From Pedobacter sp. PACM 27299 (lineage in GTDB: Bacteria; Bacteroidota; Bacteroidia; Sphingobacteriales; Sphingobacteriaceae), in contig NZ_CP012996.1 of NCBI RefSeq assembly GCF_001412655.1, forward strand, positions 5,022,001 to 5,086,000: a stretch of 64,000 nucleotides of DNA, written 5' to 3'. Position numbers and translations under genes: made by a program. The notes beneath the pieces are model-generated. The model did not search any database. It saw nothing but the letters and a program-made list of their open reading frames with translations, and had not been told where the DNA came from. Positions 1 through 9,156 of the stretch are shown piece after piece (the first letter of the stretch is position 1; each line of letters opens with the position of its first letter).

Positions 1-377
1 GCATCAGGTGCAGCTGCAAGCCCAGGATTTAAGGTTGGTGTTGCAATTTTTTGTGGATCTGACATCACTAAGCCCAGATCACCCTCAAAATACAATGCTA
101 TAACCGGATATTTTATAGCATGAATTTCTTCAAAGAAATGCAATTGCCCCCTTAACATGAGGTGTAATGCCAGCAAATCCTTCTCAAAGTTAAAATGAAG
201 TTCCTTTCCGGATCGGGTCACAGATTTCAGTAGCTGACCATTCAGTACTTCCCTCAATTCTTCAGGAGTTACATTCAGTTTTTTATCATTAGGCACTTCT
301 ACTGTGCTCAATTTTCTACCGGCAAAGGCTTCATTAAGGTTTGCGCTGAATACTTCTAAATCTGGTAATTCTGGCAT
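1..377 (-). CDS. Fpg/Nei-family DNA glycosylase, N-terminal part (partial)
   Basis: The reading frame starts at the ATG at 377 and runs off the left edge, giving about 125 residues. It opens with MPELPDLEVF, the signature start of the Fpg/Nei family, in which Pro2 is the catalytic Schiff-base nucleophile and Glu3 assists. A VTRSGKELHF segment near residue 55-65 matches the family's beta-hairpin lysine region. Family members excise oxidised bases and nick the abasic site. The C-terminal helix-two-turn-helix and zinc finger lie outside the window, so Fpg, Nei and the less characterised Bacteroidota paralogue cannot be told apart. The second conserved glutamate (usual MPELPEVE) is Asp6 here, as in the divergent paralogues. 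The gene is separated from the next one by a strong terminator. Confidence 0.8.
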   Translation of the reverse strand, partial: MPELPDLEVFSANLNEAFAGRKLSTVEVPNDKKLNVTPEELREVLNGQLLKSVTRSGKELHFNFEKDLLALHLMLRGQLHFFEEIHAIKYPVIALYFEGDLGLVMSDPQKIATPTLNPGLAAAPD

Positions 378-469
378 AATAAAGAGTTCAAAAATGAAAA
401 TACATTTATGGGATTAAAACAAATTAAAACGATGATAGTTTGCGTTTACTCTTGTTCGGTCTGGATTTC

Positions 470-508
470 TATAAAAGACCTACCTGTTGAACAGGTAGGT
501 CTTTTATA
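470..508. terminator. Bidirectional intrinsic terminator
   Basis: A perfect 17-bp stem (470-486 with 492-508) with a 5-base loop has A-rich and T-rich flanks. It lies just after the stop of the GH2 gene at 514, closing the PUL operon on the minus strand. Confidence 0.85.
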
Positions 509-513
509 AGTGG

Positions 514-2583
514 TTAATTCAGGTTCCAATCTACCTGATCTCTTAGGTTATTTGTACTGACAATGGCCTCTACTTTATTTTTTCCTTTTTGAAGTCTCAC
601 ATTCTCAAATATATAATGGACACTGGTGGTCCCTTTCTTCACATCAGTAATCTTCTTACCATTCACCATTAATATCGGTGTCCCTGTATTTGAATACACG
701 GTCACCGTTATTTTCGGATTTGTTCTTTTGGTAAAGCGTCTACCTGTAATATAGACCATCGGTTCAGGATTCCAATTTGCTTTATACCAGTAAAACGCAT
801 CTTTTTTCACCTTTCTATCGAAAGTCATCAATCCCTTCATATTTCTTGCAGGAACATTGCCTCCATTTGCAGGTGGCACTGCAAAATCAAACATATTCCA
901 TACGTAAGAAGCCGCGATGTAGGGATGTTTGTCTATAATCCCCCATTGAATTTCATGGAATTTCTGCTGATAGGCTTCCGGCCATATTTGTCCGGATGGA
1001 TTTCCGGTTTCCCTGCTTACTTCTTCCTGCTGCGCGATATTTGCTTCAGTTCCATACTCCGACAAGACCATTCTATAGTCTGGAAACTTCTGCTCCAGTC
1101 CGGAAACCCATTGTTCCAAATCCCCAATCTTACCTTCATACCAGCCATAATAGCGGTTCATCCCTTGGATGTCTGCATTTAAATTTGTTGGACGATCCAT
1201 CTCTCCGTAGCCACTCACACTTACGGTGTAACGATCCGGGTCTTCTGTTTTTGAAATATCATCTAAATCTCTGGTCAGCACCGCGGTATAATCATCAGGT
1301 GTTTTTCCATACACCTCATTATGAAGCCCCCAAACATATATTGAAGGATGGTTATAATTCTGACGGATCAATTCCCTAAGCTGCGATTGTGCGTTTCCGG
1401 CTTCCTTAGTAGATACTGCATTTACAAATGGGATTTCTGCCCAGATCACGAATCCCATGCTGTCACATTTTGAATATAGGTATTCTGACTGCTGATAATG
1501 TGCAAAGCGAATGGAAGTAGTGCCCATTTCTTTGATATCTTCCAAGTCGGCAGCATGCTGGGCATTCGACAACGCATTTCCTTCATCTTGTTTATCCTGG
1601 TGTCTGCAAACCCCCAATAATCGGTAGGGCTGGTCGTTCAGGTAAAAACCTTTTCCGGGTTTCATCTCAAATTTACGCAGTCCCAATGGCTGTGTAACTT
1701 CATCAATGATCCCTTTTTCATCGGCTAATCGTACCACCAATTTATACAGATAAGGATCTTTTATCCCGTTCCAAAGGTGTGGATCTGACACCATCAGCTG
1801 TTGATTAAACAGCTGTTCCCCTTGTCTGGAAACCATGATTTTTTCTGCTGCTTGTTTCACCATCTTACCTGCGGCATCATAAATACTGGTAGACAACGTC
1901 AGTTTAGCCGCTGCGGCTTCCGATTTGTTTTCCAGCTTCACCTTTACTTTTAATGCTGCTGATTTAGCCGATACGTCCTGCTGAGTAATAAACACACCAG
2001 ACGAAGCCAGGTCAGTCACTGCGATGTTTACACTATTGGTTATGATCAAAGCTATTGGACGATAAATTCCTCCATAAATTGGGAATAATCGATTGTTAAT
2101 CGGGATCACATCTTCCCGCTCTTCATTGTTCACTTTTACTTCAATCTTATTCTGTTCCCCATACTTGAGAGCATAGGAAATATCGAATACAAAGGCAGAA
2201 TAGGAACCTTTATGTTCACCGATATAACGGTCATTTACATATAAACGTGCTACAGATCCGACACCTTCGAAACGTATAAATACACGTTTCCCTTTCCAGT
2301 CTGCAGCGGCAAAAAGTTCTTTCTGATAGCTCGCATCACCAGCATAAAAACCCTTTCCAGCTTGTATGTCCTGGTCGTTCCAGGTATGTGGAATTGTTAC
2401 GTTTTTCCATTTCAGATCCGTCAGTGCAGCATCCCTCCGGTTTGCATCTTTCTTAAACTGCCAGTCGCTATTGATGTTAATCACCTGTCTTGCGGGCTTA
2501 GTTTGCGACCTTACTGTGGCATTGAACAACATCATCAATGCCATTACTAGGAACAGCGGTCTTCCAGGTTTCCTCATCATCAT
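514..2583 (-). CDS. GH2 glycoside hydrolase, beta-galactosidase-like
   Basis: A 689-residue exported enzyme with an N-terminal signal peptide (about 1-26, ending VRSQ). GH2 domains appear in order: jelly-roll sugar-binding domain (about 35-185), immunoglobulin-like domain (about 190-305) and TIM barrel (about 310-605), followed by a short Ig-like C-terminal domain (about 625-689). The acid/base glutamate is Glu423 in WGLHNEVYG and the nucleophile is Glu509 in VLSEYGTEA. GH2 enzymes remove beta-linked galactose, glucuronate or mannose by a retaining mechanism; the NYNHPSIYVWGLHNE context favours beta-galactosidase, but the specificity is inferred. It is the last gene of the PUL operon, 15 bp after the GH29 gene. 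The pairing suggests removal of fucose followed by galactose from fucosyl-galactose side chains. Three tandem Met codons make the exact start uncertain by one or two residues. Confidence 0.88.
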   Translation of the reverse strand: MMMRKPGRPLFLVMALMMLFNATVRSQTKPARQVININSDWQFKKDANRRDAALTDLKWKNVTIPHTWNDQDIQAGKGFYAGDASYQKELFAAADWKGKRVFIRFEGVGSVARLYVNDRYIGEHKGSYSAFVFDISYALKYGEQNKIEVKVNNEEREDVIPINNRLFPIYGGIYRPIALIITNSVNIAVTDLASSGVFITQQDVSAKSAALKVKVKLENKSEAAAAKLTLSTSIYDAAGKMVKQAAEKIMVSRQGEQLFNQQLMVSDPHLWNGIKDPYLYKLVVRLADEKGIIDEVTQPLGLRKFEMKPGKGFYLNDQPYRLLGVCRHQDKQDEGNALSNAQHAADLEDIKEMGTTSIRFAHYQQSEYLYSKCDSMGFVIWAEIPFVNAVSTKEAGNAQSQLRELIRQNYNHPSIYVWGLHNEVYGKTPDDYTAVLTRDLDDISKTEDPDRYTVSVSGYGEMDRPTNLNADIQGMNRYYGWYEGKIGDLEQWVSGLEQKFPDYRMVLSEYGTEANIAQQEEVSRETGNPSGQIWPEAYQQKFHEIQWGIIDKHPYIAASYVWNMFDFAVPPANGGNVPARNMKGLMTFDRKVKKDAFYWYKANWNPEPMVYITGRRFTKRTNPKITVTVYSNTGTPILMVNGKKITDVKKGTTSVHYIFENVRLQKGKNKVEAIVSTNNLRDQVDWNLN

Positions 2584-2598
2584 AATCGTATTTCGTTT

Positions 2599-4038
2599 TT
2601 AAATTTTAGCTTTCTCGTATTTTGTCCCGTTATTGTCTTGTTTATTTGCCGTCTCGAGTACAATGACAAAGGGTTGCTGATGATCTTTCTTTTTCAGGTG
2701 TAAAAAATATTCATTGCTGCTGATCTCTTCCGGAAGGAAAGTTTCCTGAGCATTCGCCAATAAATAAGCTTTGCTGATCGTGGTTTTTCCAGGAGTCTTT
2801 ACCCTTAAAGCACCAGAAACAGGCACATTAAATACCAGCATATAAATTTGATCAGAGTCGTTCTTTTTGGTAAAATAACCCCAGTCCTGCTTGTCATAGG
2901 CGGCATAACCACAATTATAAATGGCTGCCTGATTCACCTTCATCCAGTCTCCAATCTGTTTGGCGAGTGTTAATTCTTCATTACGGATAGCCCCATCACC
3001 CTGAGGACCAAAATTGAGGACAAAATTTCCGCCCAGAGAAACACATTTCGCAGTCATCTCCAGCAGTTCATTGGTCGTTTTAATGTGACCATTCCAGGCT
3101 TTATTATAGCCCCATTGGTTCTCAGGAACGGTCATCACACAATCCCAGTCGTTGCCATGTACATCTTCAATTGTATTAGGAATTTTACGCTCCCAACCTT
3201 GCTCATAATCTCCCATCAACACGCCGTTGGAATCAAAATGACGTTTCCCGTTTTCATCAGCCCTAAATCGGCTGCCAATGATTAACCCCGGACGAAGTTT
3301 GCGCATTTCCGTTTCCAGTTCATCCGCAAAAGCAGCTTGTTTTACCCATGATTTATCCCATGTGCCATCAAACCAAAGCCCTTTTGCCTTCGGATAATTC
3401 GTCAGCAATTCAATCAGCTGGTTGCGGGTAAACTTCTTAAAACGCTCAAAAGCGATGCTGTCTTCTTTTGTCTTGAGGTCATAACGCCAATCCGGATGGC
3501 TCCAATCCATGACCGAGAAATATAAAATCACATCTATCCCTTCTTTATCATAAGCATCAACAACCGCCTTTACGATATCCTTTTTATAAGGAGAATTGGC
3601 TACGGTATACTTGCTGTACTTACTTGGCCACATGCAAAAACCATCGTGGTGTTTTGTGGTAAAGGTGACATACTTGGCGCCCATTTGTTTCGCTGATTTC
3701 GCCCATGACGTCGCATCAAATGCGGTAGGATTAAACTTGTAAATCAGGGAATCGTAGGTAGAATTGGGAATCCCATTCCAGGAACGAATCCATTCCGCAG
3801 CACCATTATAGGGTTTTCCGTTCCATTCACCACCTGGAATGGCATAAAGGCCCCAGTGGATGAACTGCCCTAAGCCGTAGCCACGCCATTTTTCCATAGC
3901 TGCATCCATACGTTTTCCGGCTCTATGGGAACCATGCATTAAATTGATCTTTTCTTTCGGACTTGTTTGTTGTGCCATTAGGGGCTGCAAACTCATCAAT
4001 GCTGCAAGGCCTAATCCTGCAATCAATAATTTCTTCAT
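2599..4038 (-). CDS. GH29 alpha-L-fucosidase (PUL enzyme)
   Basis: A 479-residue protein with a signal peptide (1-22, ending LMAQ), so probably periplasmic. The GH29 catalytic barrel shows the usual landmarks: FIHWGLYAIPGG at about 59-70 with substrate-binding His61, TKHHDGFCMWPS at about 128-139, and the nucleophile Asp224 in LWFDGTWD. The family cleaves alpha-L-fucosyl linkages with retention. After the barrel (about 45-380) there is only a short beta domain and no F5/8-type module, so the protein has near-minimal GH29 length. The acid/base residue cannot be assigned by eye because it is poorly conserved. It sits between a short secreted ORF and the GH2 gene in the same operon, which supports action on a fucosylated beta-galactoside. 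Confidence 0.92.
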   Translation of the reverse strand: MKKLLIAGLGLAALMSLQPLMAQQTSPKEKINLMHGSHRAGKRMDAAMEKWRGYGLGQFIHWGLYAIPGGEWNGKPYNGAAEWIRSWNGIPNSTYDSLIYKFNPTAFDATSWAKSAKQMGAKYVTFTTKHHDGFCMWPSKYSKYTVANSPYKKDIVKAVVDAYDKEGIDVILYFSVMDWSHPDWRYDLKTKEDSIAFERFKKFTRNQLIELLTNYPKAKGLWFDGTWDKSWVKQAAFADELETEMRKLRPGLIIGSRFRADENGKRHFDSNGVLMGDYEQGWERKIPNTIEDVHGNDWDCVMTVPENQWGYNKAWNGHIKTTNELLEMTAKCVSLGGNFVLNFGPQGDGAIRNEELTLAKQIGDWMKVNQAAIYNCGYAAYDKQDWGYFTKKNDSDQIYMLVFNVPVSGALRVKTPGKTTISKAYLLANAQETFLPEEISSNEYFLHLKKKDHQQPFVIVLETANKQDNNGTKYEKAKI

Positions 4039-4057
4039 TGTTTCGGTTTTGTGTATT

Positions 4058-4261
4058 CTAGTTTCGGTAAGTAGTTACTTTGGTGGCGATGTCCTCAAAA
4101 CTAAAGCCTTTGACAAAGTCACTACTAAGCCCATTTCCAAGACTTTCAGGCTGCCCAAATGCAGCCTGAGCCCCGGTCAACAACCATACGATGATCAACA
4201 TTTTTTGTAAGGATCGCCTTGAATCAGGATAGGTGTAGGGCATTTTTGGGTGGTTGATCAT
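4058..4261 (-). CDS. Short secreted ORF, possible gene remnant
   Basis: A 67-residue reading frame in the 290-bp gap between susD and the GH29 gene. It contains a convincing signal peptide (MLIIVWLLTGAQAAFGQ, starting at residue 21 of the longest frame) followed by only about 30 residues (PESLGNGLSSDFVKGFSFED and so on) before the stop. I do not recognise a family. Two readings are possible: a genuine very small exported protein of the PUL, or the 5' remnant of a longer exported protein lost by deletion. It is in operon orientation, 20 bp before the GH29 start. Inner starts at residue 7 or 21 are equally plausible. Confidence 0.4.
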   Translation of the reverse strand: MINHPKMPYTYPDSRRSLQKMLIIVWLLTGAQAAFGQPESLGNGLSSDFVKGFSFEDIATKVTTYRN

Positions 4262-4328
4262 GTGTTTGATTATTAAAAGGGGTTCAGGGATTGCAATTGT
4301 TCAGTTGTCAGCTCTAATTTATAGATTT

Positions 4329-6071
4329 TTACCAACCTGGATTCTGAATTAAAAGGTTGTTTTTGTTTACTTCTTTCAATGGAATCGGCTGATAATACAT
4401 CTGCGGACTATTGAATTTTCTGGTTTCAAATACAATACGCGCTCCGGTAAAAGTGCTGCCAGTTTTTGTCCAGCGCATTCCTCCCATTGGACCGTTCAAT
4501 ACATCCTCTGCCACCTTCCATCTATAAATATCAAACAGGCGGTGTCCTTCTTCATTCGCAAATTCAATGCGTCGTTCATGACGAATGATCATGCGCATCT
4601 GCTCTTTGTTTAAACCTGTCGCCAGAGCGTAAGGCATCAAACCGGCGCGTTTACGAACCGCTTCCACTGCCGTATACACTTCCGAATTCGGCCCTTGATA
4701 CTCATTTAAGGCTTCTGCATACCCTAACAAGATATCTGCATATCTAGATACCACCAATCCGATCTGACTAGTTACTCCAAAATTACCACCTGCATTTTCA
4801 TTGCAGAATCGTCTCCATAAGTATCCGGTAACGGTATTATATGGAGCAGTACTCATTCCATCACCGGGTGCCTGCATGTATAAATCAACAGGTTTCTTCG
4901 TTAAGCTAGTCCTGTCAAGCCAAAGCGATTGGTTGTATAAAATAGAATATCCGAATCTTGGATCACGGTTTAAATAAGGGGCAGTTTCCACATATCCTGA
5001 CCCTGCTTCAGTAATCAATTTACCATTGGCCATTCCATAGTCATCTACCAATTGCTGTGTAGGGTTTCCATAGTTCTGTCCACCTCTGGAAGCTGGCAAA
5101 AGATACTGCTCATAAAAACGTCCGGTGTTCATCATGATCTGAAAGATATACTCCGAATTTTTACGCTGGATACCCATATCATAATAACCATATCCTGGCG
5201 CAGTGGTATTATCCTCTACCAGGTGGTAAATGCCCAGGTCCATCACTGTCTTTGCCGCATCAGCAGCTTTCTTCCAGCGATTCGCGTCCGGATTCCCATA
5301 GCCAAGAAGCTCTTTTACGGGCCCTGAATTCGGATTACTTTCATTGTAAAGCGGGCTGGCCACCAACAGCAGCAATTTCGCTTTAATGGCCAATACTGCA
5401 CCTCTGGTTGGGCGTCCGAAATCTTCCGGCGGATAATCCAGTGATAAGATTGGTACCACTCCATCCAGCTCTTTTTCGATGTAATCGACAGTGGCTGTGA
5501 AAGTACTCCTTGGCAGCATAAAATTGTCTGTCAGCTCATATTTCGTATCTCCCAATAGGGGAACACCTCCAAAAGTTCTCAACAAATGATAATAAGCGAA
5601 AGCCCTTAAAAATCTGGATTCTGCTTTCAGTCTGGTTTTCTTTGCTGCAGAAAGCGGTGCTCTGTCGATATTAAATAAAAATACATTCACCCTTCTCACC
5701 ATAGCATAACAGGTGGTCCAGGTAGATAAGCTAAAGGCATTATCCGATCCACCGGCAACGTTGGCCATATTATAACCCTGAGAAAAACCACTGGACCAGC
5801 GTGCTTCCCCATCATCTGTGGCGTCTGAGAAAGCCCAGATTCCACCGCCACCGGTTCCATTCTGCATGAAATAGGTTCTATTGAGCTCTCCATATACAGA
5901 GTTTAAAAACTGCATACTCAGCGCACTATCGGCAAATACAGTCTGCTCATTGATTTGTCCAATATCGGTCGGATCAAGGAAACCTTTATCCGATGCTTTC
6001 TTACACCCTGTGCTCCACACTGCTAGGCCTAAGCTTGCAGCGATCATTATATATTTAACTAAATTCTTCAT
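4329..6071 (-). CDS. SusD/RagB-like glycan-binding lipoprotein (second pair)
   Basis: A 580-residue lipoprotein with lipobox WSTGC, acylated Cys23. SusD proteins sit on the cell surface as lids over SusC pores and bind the imported oligosaccharide through a TPR-based fold. The family look is clear: an N-terminal helical region with SRFLRAFAYYHLLRTFGGVP (about residues 150-169), central repeats, and a C-terminal half with IRHERRIEFANEEGHRLFDI and IPLKEVNKN. Length fits SusD/RagB (450-650). It follows its SusC partner after a 9-bp gap. It is clearly different in sequence from the other SusD in this locus, so the two pairs probably bind different pieces of the glycan or arose from an old duplication. 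Confidence 0.94.
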   Translation of the reverse strand: MKNLVKYIMIAASLGLAVWSTGCKKASDKGFLDPTDIGQINEQTVFADSALSMQFLNSVYGELNRTYFMQNGTGGGGIWAFSDATDDGEARWSSGFSQGYNMANVAGGSDNAFSLSTWTTCYAMVRRVNVFLFNIDRAPLSAAKKTRLKAESRFLRAFAYYHLLRTFGGVPLLGDTKYELTDNFMLPRSTFTATVDYIEKELDGVVPILSLDYPPEDFGRPTRGAVLAIKAKLLLLVASPLYNESNPNSGPVKELLGYGNPDANRWKKAADAAKTVMDLGIYHLVEDNTTAPGYGYYDMGIQRKNSEYIFQIMMNTGRFYEQYLLPASRGGQNYGNPTQQLVDDYGMANGKLITEAGSGYVETAPYLNRDPRFGYSILYNQSLWLDRTSLTKKPVDLYMQAPGDGMSTAPYNTVTGYLWRRFCNENAGGNFGVTSQIGLVVSRYADILLGYAEALNEYQGPNSEVYTAVEAVRKRAGLMPYALATGLNKEQMRMIIRHERRIEFANEEGHRLFDIYRWKVAEDVLNGPMGGMRWTKTGSTFTGARIVFETRKFNSPQMYYQPIPLKEVNKNNLLIQNPGW

Positions 6072-6080
6072 GCTTTCTTC

Positions 6081-9000
6081 TTAAAATGTTACTTGTAAAC
6101 CAAAATTGATGATCTTCATCTGAGGATAATTCTGATACGCTTCTACGCTTCCACGTTTCGATTCAGGGTCCACATCATAGATTTTCAGCTTATTAAAGGT
6201 CAGCAGGTTTAGTCCATTAGCATAAAATCTGATGTCTTTCAACTTTAACCGCTGCGTAAAATGCTTAGGTAAATGGTAGCCGAGTTCCACATTTTTCAGT
6301 CGGAGATAATCTGCAGGTCTCAGCCAGAATGTAGAAGCATCAAAGCTTACCCCGCCTAATCTTGGATATTCCGCATTGTCCCTGTTCTCTGGTGTCCAGC
6401 GTTTCAGGTGAATTGCTGCAGGAATCCCGTTCACATTTCCAATTTGCAAAAGCGTATTCGAGCTGACGCTGCTTCTGGAAGCCCCTTGCAGCAAGAACGA
6501 AAAGTCGAAATCTTTATAAGTAAAGCCTGCAGAGAAGCCATAGGTCAGTTCCGGTACTTCCGGTTTACCGATCGCGGTGATGTCATTTCCATCAATGATC
6601 CCATCCCCATTTACATCTTCATATTTTAAATCTCCAGGCTTAACGGTTTTCCCGAGTACTTTCGGGCTATTGGCAATATCTGCCTCATCATAATAGAAAC
6701 CCTGGGAAATATAGCCAAACAGCTGGCCTACCGGACGTCCGGTTTTCTTTAAATTTGGAGCTACACCATCCGGTTCATCGCGGAAAAGAATCTTGTTCCT
6801 GGCGAAAGAAGCATTTGCACGGATGAAGTACATAAAATGATCGTTAACGGCATTTCTGTGGTTAACTTCCAGCTCAAACCCCTTATTACTCACTTTACCC
6901 AGATTTACAGGAGGAAGTGTTAATCCAGAATAGGCTGGAACCGTTTCCCTCTTGGTGAGGATATCATAGCGCATATGGTCAAAATAATCAGCCGTAATCT
7001 CCAGCTTGCTATTAAACAGTTTCATGTCTATACCAATATTGGTTTTGCGTTCCTTTTCCCAGCGTACATCTAAATTTGCCAGCGTTCCAGGTGTTACTTT
7101 TGGTTGCCCGGTAGGACTTTCCCCAAAATAATAACCATCATTAGCTACCGTATATACCTCCTCATACAGGTATCTGTTTCCTTCTACTTCATCACTTCCT
7201 ACAGTACCATGAGAAGCCCTGATTTTTAAGTAATTGATGACTTTGATATGGTTCTTAAAGAAAGGTTCTTCACTGATGTTCCATCCTCCGGAGATTGCTG
7301 GAAAAAAGCCGTATCTGTTCTTAGATTTGAAACGATCGGAGCCATTATATCCTGCATTAAACTCTACTAAATAGCGGGACTTGAAGTTATAACCTACTCT
7401 TCCTGCATAGCCCTGAAAGTTTGCCGGAGCATTTGAACCTTCAATATCACCGGTACGGTTGCTGAGTACCAAACCATAAACGCTATGGTCGCCGAATTGC
7501 CTGTTGTAGTTCACAATCCCCTGGAAATTCACGCGTCTGAAGGGAACAGAATAAGAACTGGTTCTCACTAAAGGCTCTATCCTGAGTAATTCAGGATATA
7601 CCGGATCTAACACATCAGAGCCGGGAACGAGGGAATATACCGGAAAACGACCTCTGGTCAGCTCTCTCGCAAATCCAGATTTGTTGGTATACGCAATCAC
7701 CCCTTTTACAGATAAACCTTCTGTCAGGAAGTTCAATTTATGATCTGCACTTAAATTCACGTTCAGGTCGTTGCTGTAACTTCTTTTATAACCACCATAT
7801 TCCAGAGCGCCCACCGGGTTTAATGACCCTGCTTTCACCCCCCCATAGCTGCCATCCGCATTTCTAACCGGGTAGACCCAAGGACCAAGTAATCCACTGG
7901 AAATCCTGCGCCAGAAAGGCAAGGCACCACCGGCCATAGGATCTGGCAGGTTAGGCTCGTTGATTTCACTGAAACGGGTAGAAAGGTCTAACTTCAGGCT
8001 TAAGTTTTTATTTACATCCAGATCCACGTTAGAGCGGATATTGTAGCGTTTTAAATAATAATTGTTATCGAAATTCTCTTTTCTGCTCATCTCTTTAAGA
8101 ATCCCATTTTGAAAGATGGAACCTGCAGAAATAAAATAGCGAAGTGTGCTGGTACCTCCATTGATATCAATATTATTGCGTTGCTGCAAAGCTGATTTTT
8201 TCATCACCTCATCATACCAGTTCACATTTGGATAACGAAAAGGATCATCACCAGTACGGAAATGTTCTAATGCTTCATCGCTCACTAAACCAGGATAAGC
8301 CACATTCGGGTCCTGACCTGCATTAATCGCCTGTTCTTTTAACAATTGCAGTGACTGGTAAGAATCTAGTGATTTCCTCAGTACGGTAGGCATCTGTAAG
8401 CCTGCTTCGGTACGGAAAGTAATCACTGCCGGGCCCTCTTTCCCCCTGCGCGTGGTGATCACAATTACTCCATTTGCCCCTTTAATCCCATAAATAGCTG
8501 TGGTTGCTGCATCTTTAAGAATGGAAAGGCTTTCAACTTCATTTGGATCCAGCTGGTTCAGCTGATCATATTGGTATTCCACATCATCCACAATAACCAG
8601 GGGTCTGTTGGCATTTCCAGCAAAGGAACTAATCCCTCTAATGTAAATATTTGCAGCATCTTTACCTGGCTGACCGCTGGTTTGCTGCTGGAATAAACCA
8701 GGCAATCTACCGGCCAAGGAGTTCTGGAGACTTGCCGCCGGACTTTGGCGCAATTCCTTCCCACTAATCGTAGAGATGGCACCACTGCTGTTGATCTTCT
8801 TTTGTTTGCCATAACCGACCACGACCACCTCATTCATCTGGGAATTGTTTTCCTCTAATTTTACATTGATGTTGTGGTTATTTCCTATCGCGATCGTTTG
8901 CGGCACATAGCCGATCATACTTACGGTAACTTGTTTGCTGTTAATTTTTATACTGAAAGTGCCGTTATTATTGGTAAAAGCCCCGTTTTTAGGGTTTACT

Positions 9001-9131
9001 GTTTCTATGACCGTAGCATTAGGAATTGGGCCACCATCCTGATCGGTCACCTTTCCCGTTACTGTGATCTGCTGTGCAAAGGCAATTGTGCCCAGGCAAA
9101 GTATCAAGCATAAAAGAATTATTTTTCTCAT
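6081..9131 (-). CDS. SusC/RagA TonB-dependent outer-membrane transporter (second pair)
   Basis: A 1016-residue protein with a signal peptide (1-19, AFAQ). It has the full SusC architecture: a carboxypeptidase-regulatory-like domain (about 20-95, VTGKVTDQDGGPIPNATV), a TonB-box-like EVVVVGYGKQKK at 101-112, a plug domain (about 115-230, including VESLSILKDAATTAIYG and GANGVIVITTRRG) and a 22-strand barrel ending with the terminal aromatic (NFGLQVTF). It imports oligosaccharides across the outer membrane with TonB energy, closed by the SusD encoded 9 bp downstream. A calcium-loop-like DVNGDGIIDGND lies near the C-terminal third, as is common in SusC proteins. It starts 25 bp after the first susD, so all four genes are probably cotranscribed. 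Confidence 0.95.
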   Translation of the reverse strand: MRKIILLCLILCLGTIAFAQQITVTGKVTDQDGGPIPNATVIETVNPKNGAFTNNNGTFSIKINSKQVTVSMIGYVPQTIAIGNNHNINVKLEENNSQMNEVVVVGYGKQKKINSSGAISTISGKELRQSPAASLQNSLAGRLPGLFQQQTSGQPGKDAANIYIRGISSFAGNANRPLVIVDDVEYQYDQLNQLDPNEVESLSILKDAATTAIYGIKGANGVIVITTRRGKEGPAVITFRTEAGLQMPTVLRKSLDSYQSLQLLKEQAINAGQDPNVAYPGLVSDEALEHFRTGDDPFRYPNVNWYDEVMKKSALQQRNNIDINGGTSTLRYFISAGSIFQNGILKEMSRKENFDNNYYLKRYNIRSNVDLDVNKNLSLKLDLSTRFSEINEPNLPDPMAGGALPFWRRISSGLLGPWVYPVRNADGSYGGVKAGSLNPVGALEYGGYKRSYSNDLNVNLSADHKLNFLTEGLSVKGVIAYTNKSGFARELTRGRFPVYSLVPGSDVLDPVYPELLRIEPLVRTSSYSVPFRRVNFQGIVNYNRQFGDHSVYGLVLSNRTGDIEGSNAPANFQGYAGRVGYNFKSRYLVEFNAGYNGSDRFKSKNRYGFFPAISGGWNISEEPFFKNHIKVINYLKIRASHGTVGSDEVEGNRYLYEEVYTVANDGYYFGESPTGQPKVTPGTLANLDVRWEKERKTNIGIDMKLFNSKLEITADYFDHMRYDILTKRETVPAYSGLTLPPVNLGKVSNKGFELEVNHRNAVNDHFMYFIRANASFARNKILFRDEPDGVAPNLKKTGRPVGQLFGYISQGFYYDEADIANSPKVLGKTVKPGDLKYEDVNGDGIIDGNDITAIGKPEVPELTYGFSAGFTYKDFDFSFLLQGASRSSVSSNTLLQIGNVNGIPAAIHLKRWTPENRDNAEYPRLGGVSFDASTFWLRPADYLRLKNVELGYHLPKHFTQRLKLKDIRFYANGLNLLTFNKLKIYDVDPESKRGSVEAYQNYPQMKIINFGLQVTF

Positions 9132-9156
9132 TATTTCTAGGTTTGTTGGAGGAGAG

